Assembly (NCBI RefSeq): GCF_019903425.1
Contig: NZ_JACHUZ010000011.1
Coordinates: 272,722 to 336,721 of the forward strand
Reading direction: 5' to 3'
DNA: 64,000 nucleotides
From: Vreelandella halophila
GTDB taxonomy: Bacteria; Pseudomonadota; Gammaproteobacteria; Pseudomonadales; Oleiphilaceae
Shown here: positions 57,898 through 64,000 of the stretch, one piece after another
Position numbering within the stretch: the first letter of the stretch is position 1
Layout: every line of letters starts with the position of its first letter
Translations under genes and position numbers: made by a program
The notes under the pieces: generated by a model
The model's input: the letters and a program-made list of their open reading frames with translations, nothing else
Told to the model about the DNA's origin: nothing
The model's database searches: none

Positions 57898-60492
57898 TCA
57901 ATCGCCGCCAAGGCGTTCACGCAGACGGGCGCGCAGCTCATACAGGGTGTTGAGGGCGTCTCGCGGGGTCATGCCGTCTGTGTCCATCCCAAGGATATCA
58001 CGTTCCTCCGGCGAGGGTTCCAGGCTGGCGAACATGTCCGCCTGCATGGCCGAGGCGGGTGCCGGTTCGGCACGTGTTGCGCCGGCGCTGCCCTCGAGTT
58101 CGTTGAGCTTGCGGCGGGCGTTGTCGATGACATCCGCCGGTACTCCCGCAAGGCGCGCCACCTGCAGACCGTAACTGCGGCTGGCGGCGCCTTCATGGAC
58201 GCTGTGCAGGAAGACGATGCTGTCCTCGTGCTCGGTGGCCGTCAGGTGCACGTTGCGGGCGTTGCCGGTCTGTTCCGGGAGGCTGGTGAGCTCGAAGTAG
58301 TGGGTGGCGAACAGGGTGTAGCTGGCAACCTCCCGGGCCAGGCGCTCCGCCGCCGCCCAGGCCAGGGAGAGACCGTCAAAGGTACTGGTGCCGCGGCCCA
58401 CCTCGTCCATCAGCACCAGGCTCTCGGGCGTGGCGTTGTGGAGGATGTTGGCGGTTTCGGTCATTTCCACCATGAAGGTCGAGCGGCCGCTGGCGATGTC
58501 GTCCGAGGCGCCCATGCGGGTGAAGATGCGGTCCACCGGGCCCAGGGTGGCGCTTTCGGCGGGCACATGGCTGCCGCAGTAGGCCAGCAGGGTAATCAGC
58601 GCGGTCTGGCGCATGTAGGTGGATTTACCGCCCATGTTGGGGCCTGTGATCACCAGCATGCGGTTGCTGTCGTCCAGGTGCAGGTCGTTGGGCACAAAGG
58701 GGGCATCCTGGAGGTATTCCACCACCGGGTGGCGGCCCTGGCTGATGGCGATGCCGGGCTCGTCACTGAATGCCGGGGCATTGAAACGCAGGCTCTGGGC
58801 GCGTTCGGCGAAGTTGGCCAGTACATCCAGCTCGCAGAGGGCACGCGCGGTTTCCTGAAGGCCGGAAAGATCCTCGCCCAGATGCTTCACGAGCTCGTCA
58901 TAGAGGTACTTTTCCCGGGCCAGGGCGCGGCTTTTCGCGCTCAGGGCCCGGTCCTCGAACTCCTTGAGTTCCGGGGTGATGAACCGCTCCGCGTTCTTCA
59001 GAGTCTGGCGGCGGATGTATTCGGTGGGCGCATTGTGGGACTGGGCGCGGCTGATCTCGATGTAGTAGCCGTGCACCCGGTTGTAGCCGACCTTGAGTGT
59101 GCTGATGCCGGTGCGCTCCCGCTCACGTTCCTCAACCTGCATCAGGTAGTCGCCGGCGTTCTCGCTGAGGCTGGTCAGTTCGTCCAGTTCCTCGTCATAG
59201 CCGGAACGCAGCACGCCACCGTCGCGCACGACGACCGGCGGGTTGTCCACAATGGCCCGCTCCAGAGTCTCGGCCAGTTCCGGATAGGTGCCGATGCGTT
59301 CGGCGATTGCGCGCAGGTGGGGCAGCTCCAGGCCGGCCATGTCCTGCTGCAGTTCGGGCAGGGTGATGAGGGCATCGCGCAGCCGCGCCAGGTCCCGGGG
59401 GCGGGCGGAGCCCAGGCCGACCCGGGAGAGGATCCGCTCGATATCACCGATACCGCGCAGGCGCTCGTGGATGGCCTCGTGCTGGTGATCGGCGAGCAGG
59501 GCGCTGACGCTGTCCCGGCGCTGGCGCACGGTCTCGGCATCCCGCAGGGGGCGATTGAGCCAGCGCCGCAGCAGGCGCCCGCCCATGGCGGTGGCGGTGC
59601 GGTCCATGACCGAGGCCAGTGTGTTCTGCTGGCCCCCGGCGAGGTTGGTGTCGATCTCCAGGTTGCGGCGGCTGGCGGCGTCCATGGAGACGCTCTCCTC
59701 GCGCCGTTCACGGCTGAGCCGGCGGATGTGCGGCAGGTTGTTGCGCTGGGTGTCGCGCGCGTACTGCAGCAGGCAGCCCGCTGCCTGTATGGCCAGTGTC
59801 AGGTCTTCGCAGCCAAAGCCGCGCAGGTCACGCACCTGAAGCTGGCGCGTGAGCAGCCGGTGGGCGGACTCCATCTCGAACAGCCAGGGACCCTGGCGAC
59901 GGATACCGCTGAAGCCTTCCAGCAGTTCCGGGCTGGGGAAGTCTTCGCTGATCAGGATCTCCGCGGGCTGCAGACGCTCCAGCTCGGCATTCAGGGCCTC
60001 TTCCGAATCCAGTTCCTCAACCACGAACTGACCGGAGGAAATCTCCAGGGTGGCCATGCCGAAGGCGCCCCTGTGGGCGTGGATGGCCATGAGCAGGTTG
60101 TCGCGGCGTTCCTCGAGCAGGGCCTCGTCGCTCAGGGTCCCCGGGGTAACAATGCGCACGACCTCGCGGTCCACAGGCCCCTTGGCGGTTTCCGGGTCGC
60201 CGGTCTGCTCGCAGATGGCGATGGCGTGGCCACCACGGACCAGGCGCGCGATGTAGTTCTCCGCGGAATGATAGGGTACACCCGCCATGGGGATCGGCTG
60301 GCCCGCGGACTGGCCACGGGCAGTCAGCGTGATGTCCAGCATTTCCGCGGCGCGGCGGGCATCTTCATAGAACAGTTCGTAGAAATCGCCCATGCGGTAG
60401 AACAGCAGCTCGTTCGGGTGCTGGGCCTTGAGCTGCAGATACTGGCGCATCATCGGCGTATGACTGCTGAGATCGGGTTCCGCTGCGGACAT
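57898..60492 (-). CDS. mutS: DNA mismatch repair protein MutS
   Basis: Mismatch sensor of 864 residues (E. coli 853). The mismatch-binding Phe-x-Glu is in [11 protein letters not shown]. The ATPase Walker A is [14 protein letters not shown], with Walker [15 protein letters not shown], followed by ATHYFELT. The true start is ATG 60492; the open frame runs upstream across pncC to 61206, but that stretch has no MutS character. The ribosome site (AAGAA) is weak. pncC is divergent. Confidence 0.97.
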   Translation of the reverse strand: MSAAEPDLSSHTPMMRQYLQLKAQHPNELLFYRMGDFYELFYEDARRAAEMLDITLTARGQSAGQPIPMAGVPYHSAENYIARLVRGGHAIAICEQTGDPETAKGPVDREVVRIVTPGTLSDEALLEERRDNLLMAIHAHRGAFGMATLEISSGQFVVEELDSEEALNAELERLQPAEILISEDFPSPELLEGFSGIRRQGPWLFEMESAHRLLTRQLQVRDLRGFGCEDLTLAIQAAGCLLQYARDTQRNNLPHIRRLSRERREESVSMDAASRRNLEIDTNLAGGQQNTLASVMDRTATAMGGRLLRRWLNRPLRDAETVRQRRDSVSALLADHQHEAIHERLRGIGDIERILSRVGLGSARPRDLARLRDALITLPELQQDMAGLELPHLRAIAERIGTYPELAETLERAIVDNPPVVVRDGGVLRSGYDEELDELTSLSENAGDYLMQVEERERERTGISTLKVGYNRVHGYYIEISRAQSHNAPTEYIRRQTLKNAERFITPELKEFEDRALSAKSRALAREKYLYDELVKHLGEDLSGLQETARALCELDVLANFAERAQSLRFNAPAFSDEPGIAISQGRHPVVEYLQDAPFVPNDLHLDDSNRMLVITGPNMGGKSTYMRQTALITLLAYCGSHVPAESATLGPVDRIFTRMGASDDIASGRSTFMVEMTETANILHNATPESLVLMDEVGRGTSTFDGLSLAWAAAERLAREVASYTLFATHYFELTSLPEQTGNARNVHLTATEHEDSIVFLHSVHEGAASRSYGLQVARLAGVPADVIDNARRKLNELEGSAGATRAEPAPASAMQADMFASLEPSPEERDILGMDTDGMTPRDALNTLYELRARLRERLGGD

Positions 60493-60570
60493 GATCTGTT
60501 CTTGTGCCTGCTGATCTGGTGGAATGCACGATTCTAGTCCGATGAACCCGCGAACGAAACGGAGAGCCGT

Positions 60571-61077
60571 ATGGTAGAACCATCCGATACCAGCCTGGCG
60601 CAGGATGCTGCCTCGCTGGGCGAGTGCCTGCGTGGCCAGGGGCGGGTGATCGCGACCGCCGAATCCTGCACGGGCGGCTGGATCGCCAAGTGCCTGACCG
60701 ACACGTCGGGCAGTTCCGACTATTTCGAGACCGGACTGGTCACCTACAGCAACACGGCCAAGGAAAACATGCTGGGGGTGCCGGCCGGGATCCTGGCGGG
60801 CCATGGCGCGGTTTCCTCTGCCGTGGTCTCCGCCATGGTCTCGGGCACACTTGAGAAAACCGGCGCGGACGTTGCGGTGGCGGTCAGCGGCATTGCCGGG
60901 CCCGGCGGGGGCAGTGCTGAGAAGCCTGTAGGAACCGTCTGGTTCGGCTGGGGCGTGGCCGGGAGTACACCGGTAACGGCCTGCAAGCAGTTTGAGGGCG
61001 ACCGGGAGGAGGTCCGGCGCGCCGCCGTCCATTTCGCTCTGACCCGCGTGAAGGAATGGCTTCAGGGGGACCGTTGA
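60571..61077 (+). CDS. pncC: Nicotinamide-nucleotide amidohydrolase PncC (CinA C-terminal domain)
   Basis: A 168-residue enzyme that deamidates NMN in pyridine-nucleotide salvage. It holds only the CinA C-terminal domain, without the COG1058 part. Hallmarks: [18 protein letters not shown], the [12 protein letters not shown] loop and [29 protein letters not shown] precedes ATG 60571. It directly precedes the recA promoter region, an association common in bacteria. Confidence 0.95.
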   Translation: MVEPSDTSLAQDAASLGECLRGQGRVIATAESCTGGWIAKCLTDTSGSSDYFETGLVTYSNTAKENMLGVPAGILAGHGAVSSAVVSAMVSGTLEKTGADVAVAVSGIAGPGGGSAEKPVGTVWFGWGVAGSTPVTACKQFEGDREEVRRAAVHFALTRVKEWLQGDR

Positions 61078-61102
61078 ATCACTGATCAGGTCTGTGCATA
61101 AT
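61074..61102 (+). promoter_or_regulatory. recA promoter
   Basis: TTGAAT (61074-61079), 17 bases, CATAAT (61097-61102). The -35 box overlaps the pncC stop codon. The LexA box starts two bases downstream of the -10, where bound repressor would block RNA polymerase. Confidence 0.75.
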
Positions 61103-61103
61103 A

Positions 61104-61119
61104 CTGTCCATACATACAG
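61104..61119. promoter_or_regulatory. LexA (SOS) box of recA
   Basis: CTGT-N8-ACAG at 61104-61119, flanked as TACTGT...ACAGTT. This is the full gammaproteobacterial LexA consensus. It lies 62 bases before the recA ATG and next to the -10 box, the standard SOS arrangement. Confidence 0.92.
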
Positions 61120-61181
61120 TTCGGGTAATCCTGAACACGTCGTGACAACGGCAGGCAGCAACCGACCAGAAGGCAGAAACA

Positions 61182-62252
61182 ATGGATGAGAACCGCAAGA
61201 AGGCACTGAACTCCGCGCTTTCGCAGATTGAACGCCAGTTCGGCAAGGGCGCGGTCATGAAGATGGGTGACCAGCCAAGGGAGGCGATGCCGGCGGTGTC
61301 CACCGGATCCCTGGGTCTGGATGTGGCCCTGGGTATCGGCGGGCTGCCCCTGGGGCGCGTGGTTGAGATCTTCGGCCCGGAATCCTCGGGTAAGACCACA
61401 CTCACGCTCCAGGTGATCGCGGAGGCCCAGCGCGAAGGCAAGACCTGCGCCTTTGTGGATGCGGAACACGCCCTGGACCCGGTGTACGCCGAGAAGCTGG
61501 GAGTGGATATCAACGAGCTGCTGGTATCACAGCCGGACACCGGCGAACAGGCGCTCGAGATCTGCGATATGCTGGTGCGTTCCGGTGCTGTTGATGCCGT
61601 CGTTGTGGATTCCGTGGCCGCGCTCACGCCCAAGGCTGAGATTGAAGGTGAGATGGGCGATTCCCATGTGGGTCTGCAGGCAAGGCTGATGTCCCAGGCA
61701 CTGCGTAAGCTCACGGCCAGTGTGAAAACCTCGGGCACCATGCTGGTGTTCATCAACCAGATCCGCATGAAGATTGGCGTGATGTTCGGTAGCCCCGAGA
61801 CCACCACTGGGGGTAACGCGCTCAAGTTCTACTCCTCGGTACGGCTTGATATCCGGCGCACCGGTTCGGTCAAGGAAGGCGAGGAAGTGGTGGGCAACGA
61901 GACCCGGGTCAAGGTGGTCAAGAACAAGGTGGCGCCGCCCTTCCGACAGGCTGAGTTCCAGATCATGTACGGCACCGGTATCAACCGCATGGCCGAGATC
62001 ATCGATATGGGCGTCAAGGAAGGCCTGGTGGAGAAATCCGGTGCCTGGTACAGCTATAAGGGTGACAAGATCGGTCAGGGCAAGGCGAATGCCAGCAAGT
62101 TCCTGAGTGATAACCCCGGAATCGCCAATGAGATCGAGACGCAGATCCGCGAGCGGTTGATGCCCAAGCCGAATGAATCAGCCGGCAAGGAAAAGGAAGA
62201 GGCCAGTGGCAATGATGCCCTGAGCGAGGACACCAGTGAGGATCTGCTCTGA
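61182..62252 (+). CDS. recA: Recombinase RecA
   Basis: A 356-residue strand-exchange ATPase and LexA coprotease. Walker [12 protein letters not shown] is at about residues 66-76, and Walker B appears as [10 protein letters not shown]2 loop [17 protein letters not shown] and the glycine-rich C-terminal acidic tail are present. The Glu/Asp-rich last 30 residues match other RecA proteins. It is under SOS control by the upstream LexA box. Confidence 0.99.
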   Translation: MDENRKKALNSALSQIERQFGKGAVMKMGDQPREAMPAVSTGSLGLDVALGIGGLPLGRVVEIFGPESSGKTTLTLQVIAEAQREGKTCAFVDAEHALDPVYAEKLGVDINELLVSQPDTGEQALEICDMLVRSGAVDAVVVDSVAALTPKAEIEGEMGDSHVGLQARLMSQALRKLTASVKTSGTMLVFINQIRMKIGVMFGSPETTTGGNALKFYSSVRLDIRRTGSVKEGEEVVGNETRVKVVKNKVAPPFRQAEFQIMYGTGINRMAEIIDMGVKEGLVEKSGAWYSYKGDKIGQGKANASKFLSDNPGIANEIETQIRERLMPKPNESAGKEKEEASGNDALSEDTSEDLL

Positions 62253-62255
62253 GAC

Positions 62256-62516
62256 ATGGTGATCCCGTCGGATCAGCTTTCCGCTGACGCGCTTGAGGCA
62301 CTGATCGAGGAATATTGCCTCCGGGAAACCGGGAGTATGGAGGTTGAGGATCCTCTGGCCACCTGCCGCGAGCAGGTGGCCAGTGCGGTTGCCCGCGGAC
62401 GCCTGGTGGTTCTCTACACGCCCTATAACCCCAACCAGGTGGCGGCACTGGTGCCGGCTGATCAACTGGACGACAATGAGGGTCCAGTGGAACAGCAGGG
62501 AGAATCGGCACCGTGA
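62256..62516 (+). CDS. UPF0270 family protein (YheU-like)
   Basis: An 86-residue protein. The first 65 residues match YheU: MVIPSDQLSADALEALIEEY, then LRE, an acidic linker, and RGRLVVLYTPYNPNQVAALV. The last 15 residues are an acidic tail. Function is unknown. It starts three bases after the recA stop, at the place where recX usually stands, and its end overlaps the next gene by four bases. Confidence 0.85.
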   Translation: MVIPSDQLSADALEALIEEYCLRETGSMEVEDPLATCREQVASAVARGRLVVLYTPYNPNQVAALVPADQLDDNEGPVEQQGESAP

Positions 62517-63250
62517 GCAAGTGGTCCACACTCGGCATTGAACAGACCCATGATCCAGAAGCCATTGAAGCCGCTTTCGAGCATCAGCTGAGATTCGTGG
62601 ATCCCGATTCCACGCCGGAGCGCTACCAGACGCTGGTGCAGGCGTACGAGGCTGCCATGCAGGAGGCGGGAGCAGAACCGCAGGCCCGGGATTTCGGGGT
62701 TGATGCCGGAAATGAGGGGGTGGCATCAGAATCAGAAAGTGAGGCTGAGCCTGTACAGATGCCTGAGCTCCCGAGTCAGGAGGCCGAGATTCAGGCGGGC
62801 CGGGTGATGACGGAGCTGGAAACCGTGTTCTCCAACCCCGGCTGGCGGGACGATCTGCGCCGCTGGCGGGCCCAGCTTGAAGGCGAGCGGGCTCACAAGC
62901 CTGGTGTTACTGAAGTACTGCGCTTCAGTCTGTTTGACTTCCTTTCCCGTCAGGCCAGACCGGGTGAGCCGCCGGTAACCGAGGAGGTTCTGGCCTATCT
63001 GGATGAGCGCCTTGGCTGGCACCAGCATCGCGGCCAGCTGGAGCAGGCCTTCCCGCAGGATCGGGTCAGTCTACTGCTCGGCGGCGGTCCTCACAGCGCC
63101 GAATCCCCCCTGGATATGGAGGGACCCTTCCCCGAGGCTGGAGAGTCGGAGGGTACGGGTAATCCAATGCCGAACGGTTTCGGGATGGCACTGATCGGAT
63201 GGGTCATTGCCATGATCATTCTGACCATGCTTTTCAGTGGCATGCGCTGA
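62513..63250 (+). CDS. Degenerate J-domain-like membrane protein
   Basis: A 245-residue protein from GTG 62513. Residues 4-50 resemble a J-domain without the HPD tripeptide (WSTLGIEQTHDPEAIEAAF, then YQTLVQAYEAAM). An acidic disordered linker covers about 55-90. A helical middle with a Trp-rich block (WRDDLRRWRAQLE) follows, and one C-terminal membrane helix (about 222-242). Without HPD it should not stimulate DnaK. It is translationally coupled to the UPF0270 gene in the recA operon. Confidence 0.75.
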   Translation: MSKWSTLGIEQTHDPEAIEAAFEHQLRFVDPDSTPERYQTLVQAYEAAMQEAGAEPQARDFGVDAGNEGVASESESEAEPVQMPELPSQEAEIQAGRVMTELETVFSNPGWRDDLRRWRAQLEGERAHKPGVTEVLRFSLFDFLSRQARPGEPPVTEEVLAYLDERLGWHQHRGQLEQAFPQDRVSLLLGGGPHSAESPLDMEGPFPEAGESEGTGNPMPNGFGMALIGWVIAMIILTMLFSGMR

Positions 63251-63259
63251 CGTGCTGGC

Positions 63260-63778
63260 TCAGCGCCGGTAACGGGCCATCTGGCGGCGGCAGAACGCCT
63301 CGATCTGGGACAGGGCATTGTCGATGGCGCGGGAGTAATGGCCGCGCATTGAGCAGTAGGTGAACTGGATGCCCAGTCGGTAATGGCCATCCTCTTCCTG
63401 GACACAGCTTCTGACCCGACCGTTCACGTTAGACTGTGTGATGTACTCGCCGCGGAAATCCATCCGCAGGTAAGTACCCTCCCGGAGGGCCTCCTCGGTC
63501 AGAATGGCAACACCATAGCGGTTGATGTCCAGGCATTCCACGGGCCGGCTCTGACGTTCCCAGTGCAGCAGGCGCCGTGCCCGTACGCGTACACTGAGGC
63601 CGGGGGCGGCAAACCTGGGCTGGATCCGCTGCTCGCTGCCATCGGACTGACCGGCCCAGGAGGTAGTCAGTGATGGTTCACTGCGACCCTGTTTGCGGCG
63701 CCTGTGCTCCCTGCGCAGCGCAAAGGGCATGTCCGCGAGATGCATTGTGATCCCGGAGGAGTCACGCTGAGTACTCAT
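63260..63778 (-). CDS. PilZ-domain c-di-GMP-binding protein
   Basis: A 172-residue protein. An N-terminal basic region of about 50 residues precedes a PilZ domain. The RxxxR motif is RIQPR. The second motif is degenerate: CLDINRYGVAI in place of DxSxxG. A helical C-terminus (RAIDNALSQIEAFCRRQM) follows. It would be an effector for the two c-di-GMP enzymes seen earlier in the window. It is convergent to the J-domain-like gene. Confidence 0.85.
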   Translation of the reverse strand: MSTQRDSSGITMHLADMPFALRREHRRRKQGRSEPSLTTSWAGQSDGSEQRIQPRFAAPGLSVRVRARRLLHWERQSRPVECLDINRYGVAILTEEALREGTYLRMDFRGEYITQSNVNGRVRSCVQEEDGHYRLGIQFTYCSMRGHYSRAIDNALSQIEAFCRRQMARYRR

Positions 63779-63879
63779 TGGCGGTTGCTGCCTCTTGAAT
63801 CGGATCGAGTTTTTTACTTCTTGGTAACATTGGATTGTCGCTCAATCGGTGACCGAGTCAAACCGGGGTCCGGGTGGCC

Positions 63880-63895
63880 TGTGACGCAGGTCACA
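63880..63895. promoter_or_regulatory. CRP/Vfr-type binding site
   Basis: TGTGA-CGCAGG-TCACA is a perfect match to the CRP half-site palindrome with the canonical six-base spacer. It lies 102 bases upstream of the PilZ gene (minus) and upstream of whatever plus-strand gene begins beyond the window edge. Confidence 0.6.
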
Positions 63896-63942
63896 TTAAA
63901 GGGACCGGATGGCAGACCGGAAGGCACTCAGCATGGGGTACT

Positions 63943-63970
63943 TTGTGAATCCTGTTGAGGCCTGTAAAGT
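63943..63970 (+). promoter_or_regulatory. Possible promoter for a gene beyond the right edge
   Basis: TTGTGA, 16 bases, TAAAGT. A transcript from here would begin near 63977, placing the CRP-type site about 89 bases upstream, a distance compatible with activation from afar. The downstream gene is not in the window. Confidence 0.3.
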
Positions 63971-64000
63971 GCGATCTCTGACCGTTCCCCACAGATGACG

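Noticed and set aside
58195-60537. A 780-codon open frame on the plus strand antisense to mutS
   Set aside because: It mirrors the mutS coding frame in GC-rich DNA, has no family motifs, and the opposite strand encodes an unmistakable MutS.
60493-61206. Upstream extension of the mutS frame by about 240 codons
   Set aside because: The extension is antisense to pncC and the recA promoter. MutS homology begins at ATG 60492.

Overview
The window is a gene-dense stretch of a GC-rich gammaproteobacterial chromosome. Gene order at both ends follows blocks long conserved in Pseudomonas-like and halophilic gammaproteobacteria: rseC-mucD-lepA-lepB-rnc-era-recO-pdxJ, then barA/gacS-cysM-rlmD-relA-mazG on the left, and fdxA-mutS-pncC-recA on the right. 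A fatty acyl-CoA reductase of the Marinobacter type, several acyl-CoA enzymes and aerobic lipid genes fit a marine or halophilic lipid-using heterotroph. Genus cannot be fixed by reading alone. I saw no rRNA, tRNA, CRISPR array, prophage or intact insertion sequence. No gap between genes exceeds 300 bases.

1-17,300: envelope-stress, translation and stringent-response genes. The stretch from rseC to pdxJ reads as one tightly packed run with several stop/start overlaps. The hybrid kinase BarA/GacS is transcribed toward pdxJ and away from cysM. RelA is monofunctional and MazG follows it. A convergent pair of small paralogous proteins of unknown function ends this block.

17,300-32,100: ppc, an HDOD protein, adk with a clear promoter, tsaB, a small hypothetical, rsmJ, plsB, nudC and murI. 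A two-gene minus-strand operon follows, holding a SAM methyltransferase and an MprF-like (DUF2156) transferase. Then comes a REC-PAS-GGDEF-EAL c-di-GMP protein.

32,100-47,600: an orphan FlhG/MinD-like ATPase, a fatty acyl-CoA reductase, acetyl-CoA synthetase, a glutamine amidotransferase, and assorted metabolic, transport and lipoprotein genes. It ends with a stand-alone EAL phosphodiesterase, a small membrane protein and a LysR regulator.

47,600-52,800 is the most distinctive part. A LysR gene with a dyad-symmetric operator faces an operon of acyl-CoA dehydrogenase, SDR, aminoglycoside-phosphotransferase-like kinase and histidine phosphatase, followed by a second SDR. Dehydrogenase plus kinase is the signature of hydroxyacyl-CoA breakdown through a phosphorylated intermediate. 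The four-gene core is bracketed by two inverted copies of a roughly 100-base structured repeat. Their stems differ in sequence but keep base pairing. A different REP doublet follows the second SDR.

52,800-64,000: NfeD protease and slipin, three consecutive methyltransferase genes including an ArsM-type enzyme, ferredoxin FdxA, mutS, pncC and recA with a textbook LexA box. recX is not next to recA; a UPF0270 protein and a degenerate J-domain membrane protein stand there instead. A PilZ protein and a CRP-type palindrome close the window.

Start codons were chosen by Shine-Dalgarno position and family alignment from memory. Product calls rest on motif reading, not on database searches.
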